64,000 nucleotides of DNA from Autumnicola patrickiae (GTDB taxonomy: Bacteria; Bacteroidota; Bacteroidia; Flavobacteriales; Flavobacteriaceae), in contig NZ_JAVRHM010000003.1 in assembly GCF_031846525.1 (NCBI RefSeq), positions 62,001 through 126,000 of the forward strand, read 5' to 3'. Shown in pieces: positions 18,443-27,519 of the stretch. The position numbers and the translations under genes were made by a program. Each line of letters opens with the position of its first letter. Position 1 is the first letter of the stretch. Below the pieces are notes generated by a model that was given only the letters and a program-made list of their open reading frames with translations, had not been told where the DNA came from and did not search any database.

Positions 18443-19918
18443 ATGAAAAAAATCTTCATACTATTTCTTTTGATAATTTCCTTTGTATCCTGTAAAGAAA
18501 AGGAGTCGCAGGAAGAGCAAAAACTAATTGCAGAAGCCGAAATTTTCAAACCTGATTGGGTGGAGGATGTTGGCGCCAAAAAATTTCAATTTAAAGAAGA
18601 TGTTTTTTATGTAAATGATTACGGTGCAATAGACGACGGTTCTAAACTGACTACTGAAGCTATTCAAAAAGCAATTGATGCCTGTGCGGAAAATGGAGGA
18701 GGAAAAGTAACCTTTAAACCCGGAGTCTACTTAACAGGGTCTGTTTTTATAAAAGAAGGTGTCCATTTTAATATCCCTGAAGGAGTCGAAATTAGGGGTA
18801 GTGAAGACATAAATGATTATCCTGATATTCAAACACGGGTAGCAGGTATAGAATTGGAATGGCCCGCTGCACTCATTAATGTAAGGGATCAAAAAAATGT
18901 CACTATAGATGGCGAAGGCCTGGTAGATGGGCAGGGAAAAGTTTTTTGGGATTATTACTGGGAATTGCGCCGGGAGTATGAACCCAAAGGATTGCGGTGG
19001 ATCGTAGATTATGATGCTAAGCGACCAAGAACTTTTCTGATTTCGAATTCTGAAAATGTTTTTCTTAAAGATTTGAATATTCAGAAAGCTGGATTCTGGA
19101 CTGTGCAGGTTTTATATTCCGAATATATTACTGTAGATGGCTTAACCATTAGAAATAATATCGGAGGACATGGCCCAAGTACAGACGGTATTGATATTGA
19201 TTCCTCAAAGTGGATTCTAATCCAGAATTGTGATATAGATTGTAACGATGATAACTTTTGCCTTAAAGCCGGTCGGGATTGGGATGGCCAGCGTGTAGAT
19301 CGATCTACAGAGTATGTGGTTATTAGAGATTGCATTGCGCGACAGGGCTCAGGCTTGTTTACCATAGGTAGTGAAACGGCTGGAGATATCAGGCACGTGT
19401 ATGTTTCTAATATTCAGGGAAAAGGAACTAAAAACGGACTTAATATTAAGTCGGCAGTCACACGCGGAGGAACGGTAGAAGACGTTTACCTGGAAAATAT
19501 TGAGATGGACAGTGTGGGTACTTTTATAGAAGTTTCTATGAACTGGAACCCTAGTTACAGTTATTCCAAACTGCCTGAAGGTTATAACCGGGATTCTATC
19601 CCCGAACATTGGAAGACCTTACTCCAAAAGGTGGAGCCGGCATCCAAAGGTATTCCTACTTTTAAAGACATAACCCTATATAATATTAATGTGAGAGGGG
19701 CTAAAAGAGCTATAAACGTGAATGGTCTTGAAGAATCTTACATCAATAATTTTAATTTAAAAGATGTGAGTATTCAGGCAGAAACAGCAGGTCAGATCGC
19801 TTACAGCAAAAACTGGGAACTTGAAAATGTTACTATAGAAACAGATGACAACTCTGAAGTAAAACTTGAAGAGACTGTAAATGTAGAGTTTATGGATTCT
19901 GTGTATGTAAAGGAATAA
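18443..19918 (+). CDS. GH28 family polygalacturonase/rhamnogalacturonan hydrolase-like lipoprotein
   Basis: This is a 491-residue right-handed beta-helix enzyme with a lipoprotein signal (IISFVSCKEK). Pectate-lyase-type N-terminal stretch VNDYGAIDDGSKLTTEAIQK is present. The GH28 catalytic acids appear as STDGIDID (Asp248) and CNDDNFCLKAG (Asp269-Asp270). The two other polygalacturonase signatures are altered: GHG reads GSG (QGSGLFTIGSE) and RIK reads NIK (GLNIKSA). Such changes are common in clades acting on galacturonosyl-rhamnose or exo-positions. The PL11 rhamnogalacturonan lyase is 51 bp downstream, so RG-I oligosaccharides are the expected substrate. It would be anchored to the outer or inner membrane facing the periplasm. 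Confidence 0.88.
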   Translation: MKKIFILFLLIISFVSCKEKESQEEQKLIAEAEIFKPDWVEDVGAKKFQFKEDVFYVNDYGAIDDGSKLTTEAIQKAIDACAENGGGKVTFKPGVYLTGSVFIKEGVHFNIPEGVEIRGSEDINDYPDIQTRVAGIELEWPAALINVRDQKNVTIDGEGLVDGQGKVFWDYYWELRREYEPKGLRWIVDYDAKRPRTFLISNSENVFLKDLNIQKAGFWTVQVLYSEYITVDGLTIRNNIGGHGPSTDGIDIDSSKWILIQNCDIDCNDDNFCLKAGRDWDGQRVDRSTEYVVIRDCIARQGSGLFTIGSETAGDIRHVYVSNIQGKGTKNGLNIKSAVTRGGTVEDVYLENIEMDSVGTFIEVSMNWNPSYSYSKLPEGYNRDSIPEHWKTLLQKVEPASKGIPTFKDITLYNINVRGAKRAINVNGLEESYINNFNLKDVSIQAETAGQIAYSKNWELENVTIETDDNSEVKLEETVNVEFMDSVYVKE

Positions 19919-19969
19919 TATTTTCATTGCTTATCAATTTCTTGGTCATTTTAAAAAAACGTTTCAATA

Positions 19970-21838
19970 ATGATTCTTTTTCACCGTTTATTTTCTTTTT
20001 TCCTGATTTTGACCGTTATGACAAACCACTTGGACCTTCATGCACAGCGGCAAATGGAAAACCTTGATCGGGGACTAATTGTTTTGAAAAAGAACGACGG
20101 AAATTTCTTTGTTCAGTGGCGACTTTTAGGAAATGATCCAGATGATCTGGCCTTTAATCTCTATAGGCAATCCACAGGTGACGGTCCTGTTAAACTTAAT
20201 TCAAGTCTCTTGACGGGAGCAACAAATTTTACAGATTCTACTGCCAATCCCAAAAAAGAAAACACCTGGTTTGTAAAAGCTGTACAGAGCGGCAGAGAAA
20301 AAGACGAAAATTGCCATTTTACGATAGCAGCTAATATTGAAGCTAAACAATATCTTTCTCTTCCTCTACAATACATTGAAGGCTACACTCCCAATGATGC
20401 TTCCGTGGGAGATCTCGATGGAGACGGAGCTTATGACATTGTACTGCACCAAACCGGGCGTAGTAAAGACAATTCTCATGAAGGATTTTCTGATGAACCG
20501 GTTTTTCAGGCTTATAAACTCGACGGAACGCTATTGTGGGAGATAAATCTGGGAAAAAATATCAGGGAAGGAGCACATTATACTCAGTTTATGGTCTATG
20601 ACCTTGATGGAGACGGGAAAGCAGAATTCGCCTGTAAAACTGCCGACGGTACAGTAGATGGAAAAGGTGAGGTAATTGGCAATTTAAATAAAGACTGGAG
20701 GGATAAAGATCCTGATTCTCCAACTTATGGCAAAATTTTAAAAGGACCAGAATTTTTTACAATTTTCAGTGGTGAAACCGGTGAAGCCCTGGCTACTACA
20801 GATTATATTCCGGGAAGAGGGAATATAGGTGCCTGGGGAGGTGTGGGAGGAAATGGTGGTAACGATCGGTCGGGGAATCGCGTAGACCGTTTTACAGCAT
20901 GCATTGCTTATTTGGATGGGAAACGTCCCAGTGTGGTAATGGGCAGAGGTTATTACGGAAGATCTGTTCTCGCAGCCTGGGATTTTAGAAATGGGGAACT
21001 AACCTCAAGATGGGTGTTTGATAGTGAAAATAGAGACAACCCTTATTCAGGAATGGGTAATCACAACCTGTCAGTAGCAGATGTAGATGAAGATGGAAAT
21101 GATGAAATTATATTTGGAGCAATGGTGGTGGACGATAATGGTGAAGGTTTATACACCACTGGTTTGCGCCATGGAGATGCACTACATGTAACAGATCTTG
21201 ATCCAGATACAGAAGGACTGGAAGTATTTGGTATTCATGAAATTGAAGAAGGCACAAAAGGTCCTGGAGTTGCAGTTTTTTCAGCTAAAGACGGAAAAAT
21301 TTTATTTCGGGATGCAGAAGACAGGGATGCCGGTCGCGGAGTAGCAGCCAATATCGACAGCAGCCGTAAAGGAGCGCAAATGTGGTGGTCTGGTTCTAAC
21401 GGACTTTTTGATATCAAGGGCAACCGTATAGGAGATGAACCAAATTCTACAAATTTCCTCATCTGGTGGGATGGAGATGCTTCACGTGAGCTTCTAAACA
21501 GGAATTATATTGACAAATACGGTGAAGGGCGCATTTTTACAGCTAATGATGCTACTTCAAATAATGGCACTAAAGCAACTCCAACCCTTTCAGCAGATAT
21601 TCTGGGGGACTGGCGCGAAGAACTTATTCTAAGGAGTGAGGATAATACCGAGTTACGAATTTATTCCACTACGATTCCTACTGAAATTCGGCAGTATACC
21701 CTAATGCACGACCCTCAATACCGGCTGAGTATTGCCTGGCAAAATGTAGGTTACAATCAGCCTCCTCATACAGGATTTTATATGGGAACAGGAATGAAGT
21801 CTGCTCCTAAACCAGATATTGAAGTTGTCTATCCTTAA
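19970..21838 (+). CDS. PL11 rhamnogalacturonan lyase (YesW/YesX-like)
   Basis: This 622-residue exported protein has a Sec signal ending near HAQ at residue 25. A short N-terminal fibronectin-like part (MENLDRGLIVLKKNDGNFFV) leads into the eight-bladed propeller of PL11, with many calcium-loop repeats such as GDLDGDGAYDIV, YDLDGDGKAEF and ADVDEDGNDEI. The C-terminal stretch GDWREELILRS, then YTLMHDPQYR, is highly conserved in the family. It cleaves the rhamnose-galacturonate bond of RG-I by beta-elimination, leaving unsaturated galacturonate ends that feed KduI/KduD. It lies between the GH28 and the unassigned 710-residue gene, which are probably co-transcribed. Confidence 0.95.
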   Translation: MILFHRLFSFFLILTVMTNHLDLHAQRQMENLDRGLIVLKKNDGNFFVQWRLLGNDPDDLAFNLYRQSTGDGPVKLNSSLLTGATNFTDSTANPKKENTWFVKAVQSGREKDENCHFTIAANIEAKQYLSLPLQYIEGYTPNDASVGDLDGDGAYDIVLHQTGRSKDNSHEGFSDEPVFQAYKLDGTLLWEINLGKNIREGAHYTQFMVYDLDGDGKAEFACKTADGTVDGKGEVIGNLNKDWRDKDPDSPTYGKILKGPEFFTIFSGETGEALATTDYIPGRGNIGAWGGVGGNGGNDRSGNRVDRFTACIAYLDGKRPSVVMGRGYYGRSVLAAWDFRNGELTSRWVFDSENRDNPYSGMGNHNLSVADVDEDGNDEIIFGAMVVDDNGEGLYTTGLRHGDALHVTDLDPDTEGLEVFGIHEIEEGTKGPGVAVFSAKDGKILFRDAEDRDAGRGVAANIDSSRKGAQMWWSGSNGLFDIKGNRIGDEPNSTNFLIWWDGDASRELLNRNYIDKYGEGRIFTANDATSNNGTKATPTLSADILGDWREELILRSEDNTELRIYSTTIPTEIRQYTLMHDPQYRLSIAWQNVGYNQPPHTGFYMGTGMKSAPKPDIEVVYP

Positions 21839-21998
21839 TCATATTGTAAAGGAACGAAAAGTTTCATCTCGTAACTTCTATGCTGCTGAAAGTGGGTATA
21901 TTTTGAAGCGTAATGGCAAAACAATAATAAATAATGCAACGAGTTTAAAGGGAGTGAGTGAAGTGAATGACTGAAATAACTCCGTAAAATCATTTCAA

Positions 21999-24131
21999 AT
22001 GAATATTTTAGGAAAGTTTTACCTGGTTATCTTCTTATTCTGCAATCTTCTCAGTTTTGGGCAAAACAAAATTGACAGAAAAGCGGTGGTTAGTCGCCAT
22101 AACGTAAAAGTGAATGCTATAGATACACTTGCTTCGCTTTCTGTAGGAAATGGATCCTTTGCTTTCACCGTAGATGCAACGGGTTTACAGACTTTTCCAG
22201 ATTATTATCAAAATGGGGTGCCGTTGGGGACACAGTCCGACTGGGGTTGGGACAGTTTTCCTAACACAGAAAATTATACGTTTGAAGAAACCCTGGAAGA
22301 GTACGATCAAAATGGAAGAAAAGTAACCTACGGTGTCCAGCCGAAAACGCCGGAAAGAGCGAAAGAAGCAGCAGAATATTTTAGAGCCAATCCGCACCGG
22401 TTGCATTTAGGAAGCCTGGGATTTGAGCTATATAAAAAAGATGGTGAACAAGTTCAACCTGAAGATATAACCGATATAGATCAGACTCTGAATTTGTGGA
22501 CAGGTGGGATTATTAGTCATTTTAAAGTTGAAGGTGTTCCTGTTTCTGTTCAAACGTTTGTTCATCAGGAAGAAGATGTGATTGGTATAAAAATCGAGTC
22601 AGATTTAATTAAGCAGAAACAACTAAAAATCAGGATAAGAATTCCATATCCTACGGGAGAATGGATGGATACCGGAACAAAATGGGAAGGAAATCAGGAT
22701 TACGACAGCAGTCTATCGCAAAAAAACAATGATGAAGCTGTTATTTTCCATAAAATGGATTCTATTAATTACAATATAAGCCTGGCCTGGAAGGGAAAAG
22801 CAAGGATAGCTAAAAAAGAGACACATTATTTTTTACTACAACCTCTAGAAGGTAATTCGTTTTCCTTCAGTTGTAAGTTCAGCAATAAAAGAATAGCAGA
22901 AAATCCTTCTTTTTCTTCAGTAAAAAGTAGCAGTAAAAAAGGTTGGGAAAAATTCTGGGAGAGTGGGGGAGCAGTAGATTTTTCCGAATGCAAAGATAGT
23001 CGCGCAATGGAACTGGAGAGAAGGGTGGTTCTTTCTCAATATCTTACCAAATTACAATGTACCGGTGAAATACCGCCGCAGGAAAACGGACTAACTTATA
23101 ACAGCTGGTACGGGAAACCACATCTGGAAATGCATTGGTGGCACGGAGTCCATTTTCCATTATGGGGAAGATCGGAGTTGCTGGAGAAAAGCCTGCCCTG
23201 GTACGACAAAACATTTAATAAAGCCAGGAAAATAGCCGAGCGGCAAGGTTTTGATGGAGTGCGCTGGCAAAAAATGACCGATCCTTACGGAGATGAAGGT
23301 CCGTCTTCTGTGGGAGCTTTTTTAATCTGGCAACAACCTCATTTTATTACCTTTTCAGAATTGATGTATAGAGCAAATCCGAATAAGGAGACACTTGAGA
23401 AATATTCAGAAAGAGTTTTTGCGACGGCAGATTTTATGGCTTCCTTTGCGCAGTTTAATCCGCAGAAGAAAAGATATGAGCTGGGACCCCCGGTAATTCC
23501 TGCTCAGGAACGCTTTAAAAAGACTGAAACTTATAACCCTACTTACGAATTGGCTTACTGGAAGTGGGGCTTAAATACAGCCCTCAAATGGAAAAACCGT
23601 TTGAACCAGGATAAGAATCCCCGATGGGCAGATGTGGCAGAAAAGATATCCGATTTACCGGTTCAAAATAATGTTTACCTGGCGACAGAAAATGCCGTAG
23701 ATTCTTATACAAATACCGAATATAAAACCGATCACCCATCAGTTCTGGGAGCATTTGGAATGTTACCCGCAACCGAATTTCTGGATCAGGAAACCATGAA
23801 CAGTACCTTTAATAAAGTATGGAAGGAATGGTCCTGGGAAGAAACCTGGGGATGGGATTTTCCAATGACAGCGATGACGGCTGCAAGGCTGGGACAACCA
23901 AATAAGGCTATAGATGCTTTGTTTATGGACGTGCAAACAAATACGTACCTTAAGAATGGTCATAATTACCAGGATAAGCGGCTAAGACTTTACCTTCCCG
24001 GTAATGGAGGATTACTTACCGCGGTAGCTATGATGTGCGCCGGATGGGATGGTAGCACAGAAAGAAATCCTGGTTTTCCAGATGATGGAAACTGGGAGGT
24101 AAAATGGGAAGGTCTTATGAAAATGCCTTAA
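21999..24131 (+). CDS. Exported six-hairpin-type (GH65/GH95-like) protein, function unassigned
   Basis: This 710-residue protein has a Sec signal (about 1-22, ending FGQ). The N-terminal half (about 30-300) looks like a beta-sandwich with SVGNGSFAFTVDATGLQTFP, and the rest like an alpha/alpha-barrel of six-hairpin glycosidases, with EMHWWHGVHFPLWGR, DPYGDEGPSSVGAF and ETWGWDFPMTAMTAARLG. This layout resembles GH65 and GH95 families, but I cannot place it in a characterised one. Trp-rich motifs and an acidic pair (DEG near residue 432) are candidate active-site parts. It follows the PL11 gene by 160 bp in an RG-I locus, so a pectin oligosaccharide is the expected substrate. It might be an alpha-rhamnosidase, galactosidase or uronosidase; the sequence does not decide. 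Confidence 0.7.
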   Translation: MNILGKFYLVIFLFCNLLSFGQNKIDRKAVVSRHNVKVNAIDTLASLSVGNGSFAFTVDATGLQTFPDYYQNGVPLGTQSDWGWDSFPNTENYTFEETLEEYDQNGRKVTYGVQPKTPERAKEAAEYFRANPHRLHLGSLGFELYKKDGEQVQPEDITDIDQTLNLWTGGIISHFKVEGVPVSVQTFVHQEEDVIGIKIESDLIKQKQLKIRIRIPYPTGEWMDTGTKWEGNQDYDSSLSQKNNDEAVIFHKMDSINYNISLAWKGKARIAKKETHYFLLQPLEGNSFSFSCKFSNKRIAENPSFSSVKSSSKKGWEKFWESGGAVDFSECKDSRAMELERRVVLSQYLTKLQCTGEIPPQENGLTYNSWYGKPHLEMHWWHGVHFPLWGRSELLEKSLPWYDKTFNKARKIAERQGFDGVRWQKMTDPYGDEGPSSVGAFLIWQQPHFITFSELMYRANPNKETLEKYSERVFATADFMASFAQFNPQKKRYELGPPVIPAQERFKKTETYNPTYELAYWKWGLNTALKWKNRLNQDKNPRWADVAEKISDLPVQNNVYLATENAVDSYTNTEYKTDHPSVLGAFGMLPATEFLDQETMNSTFNKVWKEWSWEETWGWDFPMTAMTAARLGQPNKAIDALFMDVQTNTYLKNGHNYQDKRLRLYLPGNGGLLTAVAMMCAGWDGSTERNPGFPDDGNWEVKWEGLMKMP

Positions 24132-24263
24132 TACTCTCTGCTTCTTAACCCGAAGCTTTTCAGTAAAAACATTTTTACTTATTATTTTAGTCTTCCCTGA
24201 ATAAGGATATTTCATTTTTCTTGTAAAAAAGTTGTGATTACCCAACGAATTATTTTTTTTGAT

Positions 24264-24285
24264 TATATTTGTGTAATCGATTACA
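24264..24285 (+). promoter_or_regulatory. Promoter -7 element with LacI-type operator for the uronate operon
   Basis: TATATTTG (24264-24271) is an exact TAnnTTTG -7 element. It is followed directly by the perfect 14-bp palindrome TGTAATCGATTACA (24272-24285), with a central CG as in LacI-family operators. A protein bound there would cover the transcription start and repress. The kduI start is 137 bp downstream. No LacI-family gene occurs in the window, so the regulator is encoded elsewhere. Confidence 0.7.
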
Positions 24286-24422
24286 TTTTTTTGGTAATGA
24301 GCATGTAATTTCTTAATATGTGGAAGAAACTCTCAGGACGGTACAGGATGCATTTTTTTAGATTTATACCCAACTTACTGAAGAGCGATTTATTAATAAT
24401 AACTAAACCAAAATATTAAATT

Positions 24423-25259
24423 ATGACAAATTCAGAATTTCGATACGCACATCATCCGGAAGATGTAAAAAAATATACTACCAGTGAACTTCGGGACCAT
24501 TTTTTAATCCCGAAATTATTTAAAAAGAATGAGATAAACCTCACCTATTCCATGTATGACCGTTTTATTGTGGGAGGAGCTTTTCCTGTTGATGAAGCTG
24601 TAAAACTGGAGACGATTGACGATTTAAAATCTGAAAATTTTCTTGATCGCCGCGAGCTTGGGATCATTAACGTGGGTGGTGCCGGAAAAGTTACTGTAGA
24701 TGGAGAAGTTTATGAACTGGCAAATAAAGAAGCACTATACGTAGGCCAGGGAAAAAAAGATATTGTATTTGAAAAATCAGGAAGTGAGCAACCTTATTTC
24801 TATTTAAATTCTGCTCCTGCCCATAAAGCATATCCAACTAAGAAAGTCGGGAAGAAAGATGCTGAAGTAATAGAACTGGGAGATTCAAAATATGCCAATA
24901 AACGTATTTTGAATAAATTAATTGTGAACAGCATTGTTGATACGTGCCAATTGCAGATGGGAATGACCGAGTTGGTAGAAGGAAACGTCTGGAACACAAT
25001 GCCGCCACATACTCATACCCGCAGAATGGAGGCCTATTTCTATTTTGATTTGGAAGAGGGGCAAACAATAAGTCACTATATGGGACAACCCGACGAAACA
25101 CGACACATATTTCTAAAGAACCATCAGGCCGTGTTATCGCCAGAGTGGTCTATCCACGCCGGTGCAGGAACATCTAATTATACGTTTATCTGGGGAATGG
25201 CAGGTGAAAATCTGGATTATGGAGATATGGATAAAGTAGGGGTAGACGAATTAAAATAA
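24423..25259 (+). CDS. kduI: 5-dehydro-4-deoxy-D-glucuronate isomerase KduI
   Basis: This 278-residue cupin matches KduI over its full length. The metal site MPPHTHTRRMEAYFYFD (His, His, Glu) near residue 196 is intact, and the family stretches YDRFIVGGAFPV, GIINVGGAGKVTVDG and SPEWSIHAGAGTSNY are present. It isomerises 4-deoxy-L-threo-5-hexosulose uronate, formed from unsaturated galacturonate released by lyases, to 3-deoxy-D-glycero-2,5-hexodiulosonate. It is the first gene of the uronate operon, behind the LacI-type operator, and 8 bp ahead of kduD, which uses its product. Cytoplasmic. Confidence 0.95.
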   Translation: MTNSEFRYAHHPEDVKKYTTSELRDHFLIPKLFKKNEINLTYSMYDRFIVGGAFPVDEAVKLETIDDLKSENFLDRRELGIINVGGAGKVTVDGEVYELANKEALYVGQGKKDIVFEKSGSEQPYFYLNSAPAHKAYPTKKVGKKDAEVIELGDSKYANKRILNKLIVNSIVDTCQLQMGMTELVEGNVWNTMPPHTHTRRMEAYFYFDLEEGQTISHYMGQPDETRHIFLKNHQAVLSPEWSIHAGAGTSNYTFIWGMAGENLDYGDMDKVGVDELK

Positions 25260-25267
25260 GTGAAAGT

Positions 25268-26029
25268 ATGAAAATGTTTAGTTTAGAAGGTAAAACAGCT
25301 TTAGTAACCGGCTGCAAAAGAGGAATAGGATTCGCGATGGCAGAAGCTTTAGCTGAAGCCGGAGCAAATATTCTGGGAGTTTCAGCTTCTTTGGAAACTG
25401 AAGGTTCTGAAATTGGAAAAGCCGTAGAGGCTAAAGGAAGAACATTCCAGGGCTATCAATGTGACTTTTCAGATAGGAAATCACTGTATGCTTTTATCGA
25501 AAAAGTGAAATCTGAGCATTCACAAATTGATATTCTTGTAAACAATGCAGGAACAATAATGAGGGCACCAGCCGCGCAACATTCAGATGAATATTGGGAT
25601 AAGGTAATAGAGGTGAACCAAAATGCCCAATTTATCCTTACAAGGGAAATTGGTAAGGAAATGTTAAAAAGAGGAAGCGGGAAAGTGATTTTTACTGCGT
25701 CATTACTTACCTTTCAGGGCGGAATTACAGTGCCAGGTTATGCCGCTTCCAAAGGGGCAATTGGGCAGTTAACAATGGCATTTTCAAACGAATGGGCTTC
25801 CAAAGGCGTGCAGGTAAACGCAATCGCGCCGGGATACATTGCTACAGACAATACTCAGGCGCTTCGGGATAACGAAGAGCGGAGTGAAAGTATCTTAGCC
25901 AGGATTCCCGCAGGAAGATGGGGAGAGCCAGAAGATTTTAAAGGTCCTATTATTTTCCTTGCATCCCAGGCCAGTAATTACATGAGCGGTTCTGTGATGT
26001 TGGTAGATGGTGGATGGATGGGAAGATAA
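25268..26029 (+). CDS. kduD: 2-dehydro-3-deoxy-D-gluconate 5-dehydrogenase KduD
   Basis: This 253-residue short-chain dehydrogenase has the NAD loop VTGCKRGIGFAMAEA, NNAGTIMRAPAA, and the catalytic Tyr/Lys in PGYAASKGAIGQL, followed by NAIAPGYIATDNTQALR. KduD reduces the KduI product to 2-keto-3-deoxygluconate (KDG). Its coupling to kduI (8-bp gap) supports this over other SDR roles. A dispersed repeat copy begins 2 bp after its stop codon. The start could also be the second ATG at 25274, because the family often begins FSLEGK; I kept the upstream one. Confidence 0.93.
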   Translation: MKMFSLEGKTALVTGCKRGIGFAMAEALAEAGANILGVSASLETEGSEIGKAVEAKGRTFQGYQCDFSDRKSLYAFIEKVKSEHSQIDILVNNAGTIMRAPAAQHSDEYWDKVIEVNQNAQFILTREIGKEMLKRGSGKVIFTASLLTFQGGITVPGYAASKGAIGQLTMAFSNEWASKGVQVNAIAPGYIATDNTQALRDNEERSESILARIPAGRWGEPEDFKGPIIFLASQASNYMSGSVMLVDGGWMGR

Positions 26030-26030
26030 A

Positions 26031-26056
26031 AGGTCGATAATTGCCAAATTTTGGGC
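26031..26056 (+). repeat. Dispersed intergenic element, copy A
   Basis: The element reads AGGTCGATAATTGCC then AAATTTTGGGC and begins 2 bp after the kduD stop. Copies B (38532-38555) and C (46560-46584), both in the opposite orientation, share its core (A)GGTCGATAATTGCCA then AWTTTNGSC. All three lie within 8 bp after a stop codon. Copy A contains an imperfect inverted repeat GCCAAA/TTTGGGC. Confidence 0.6.
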
Positions 26057-26115
26057 ATTGCTAAAAAGTGATGTCCAACTCTTCCGGAGTTAAATGAATG
26101 AGATTAAAACCAACC

Positions 26116-27519
26116 ATGAAGAATAAAACTTTTATAAATGATAATTTTTTGCTGCAGAATAAATATGCAGAAGAACTTTATCACAATTACGCTGCAAAAC
26201 AGCCTATTATAGATTACCACAACCATTTGTCGCCAAAAGACATTGCCGAAGATCGCAGTTTCGACAATATTACCCAGGTATGGCTTGCAGGAGACCATTA
26301 TAAATGGCGTGCAATGCGTACTTTGGGTGTAGATGAAAAATATATTACCGGAAATGCTTCAGATAAAGAGAAGTTTTTGGCCTGGGCCAGAACCGTTCCA
26401 CATACCTTAAGAAATCCGCTTTATCACTGGACGCATCTTGAGTTAAAAAGGTACTTCGGAATAGATGAATTGCTAAATGAAGAATCTGCAGAGCGTATTT
26501 ATGAATTGGTAAATAAAAAGCTTCAGGAACCGGAATTTTCCTGTCGTGGTTTGCTGAAGAAAATGAATGTAGAGACGGTTTGTACTACAGAAGACCCCAT
26601 CGATACATTGGAATACCATCAAAAATTGGCAAAAAGTGACTTCAGTATAAAAATGAGTACTGCTTTTCGTCCCGATAAAGCGGTGATGATTGAAGCTGAA
26701 ACTTATAATGATTATCTGGATAAATTATCAGAAGTAACCAGTGTTCCAATTGATTCTTATCAGGATTTACAAAAAGCCTTGCGCCAGCGGATTGAATATT
26801 TCGATGCCAACGGATGTAAACTTTGCGACCACGGGCTCAATTATATTTCCTTTGAAGACTATACAGATGCCGAAATTGTAGATATCTTTAAGAAGAAGAG
26901 AAGCGGCGAAGAAGTTTCAGAATTAGAATCTGAAAAATTTAAGACTGCAATTTTACTCCATTTGTGTGAGACCTACCATGAATTCGGTTGGGTGCAGCAA
27001 TTTCATCTTGGTGCTTTAAGGAATAACAACAAAAGAATGTTGGCGCAGTTAGGCCCCGATACAGGTTGGGATTCTATTGCAGATTATAGCCAGGCAGAAA
27101 ATCTATCGAAATTTTTAGATGCTCTGGACGGAAAGGATAAGCTAACAAAAACCATCCTTTATAACCTCAATCCGTCCGATAATGAGATTTTTGCAACCAT
27201 GATCGGGAATTTCAATGACGGTAGTGTAAAAGGAAAGGTGCAACTTGGTTCCGGCTGGTGGTTCTTAGACCAGAAAGATGGTATGGAAAGACAAATGAAT
27301 GCCTTGTCCAATATGGGACTTATCAGTTGCTTTATAGGAATGCTCACAGATTCCAGGAGCTTCCTCTCTTTCCCGCGGCATGAGTATTTTAGAAGAGTTT
27401 TATGTAACTTGTTCGGCAAAGAAATGGAAAGCGGGGAACTACCCGATGATATGGAGCTGGTAGGTAAAACTATTGCAGATATTAGTTATCACAATGCTAA
27501 AGAATATTTTGACTTTTAA
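26116..27519 (+). CDS. uxaC: Glucuronate/galacturonate isomerase UxaC
   Basis: This is a 467-residue protein starting at the ATG at 26116 (MKNKTFINDNFLL), which aligns with the usual UxaC N-terminus. An upstream in-frame ATG at 26098 would add only six residues. Motifs include PIIDYHNHLSPKDIA (metal-binding YHNHL), VCTTEDPIDTLEYH, and LHLCETYHEFGWVQQFHLGA, all typical of the amidohydrolase-related UxaC family. It converts D-galacturonate to D-tagaturonate and D-glucuronate to D-fructuronate. Its last base is the first base of kdgK (TAATG), so translation is coupled. The uronate would come from saturated ends of pectin fragments. Confidence 0.94.
   Translation: MKNKTFINDNFLLQNKYAEELYHNYAAKQPIIDYHNHLSPKDIAEDRSFDNITQVWLAGDHYKWRAMRTLGVDEKYITGNASDKEKFLAWARTVPHTLRNPLYHWTHLELKRYFGIDELLNEESAERIYELVNKKLQEPEFSCRGLLKKMNVETVCTTEDPIDTLEYHQKLAKSDFSIKMSTAFRPDKAVMIEAETYNDYLDKLSEVTSVPIDSYQDLQKALRQRIEYFDANGCKLCDHGLNYISFEDYTDAEIVDIFKKKRSGEEVSELESEKFKTAILLHLCETYHEFGWVQQFHLGALRNNNKRMLAQLGPDTGWDSIADYSQAENLSKFLDALDGKDKLTKTILYNLNPSDNEIFATMIGNFNDGSVKGKVQLGSGWWFLDQKDGMERQMNALSNMGLISCFIGMLTDSRSFLSFPRHEYFRRVLCNLFGKEMESGELPDDMELVGKTIADISYHNAKEYFDF

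Noticed and set aside
19957..19964. AAACGTTT palindrome 5 bp before the PL11 start, considered as a LacI/CcpA-type site
   Set aside because: An 8-bp palindrome is short and lies at the ribosome-binding position. No -7 element is close enough.
21839..21998. Similarity of the gap before the 710-residue gene to the gap at 52052-52130 (GGAACGA and CTCGTAAC blocks)
   Set aside because: The matching blocks are short and spaced differently. I could not support a repeat.
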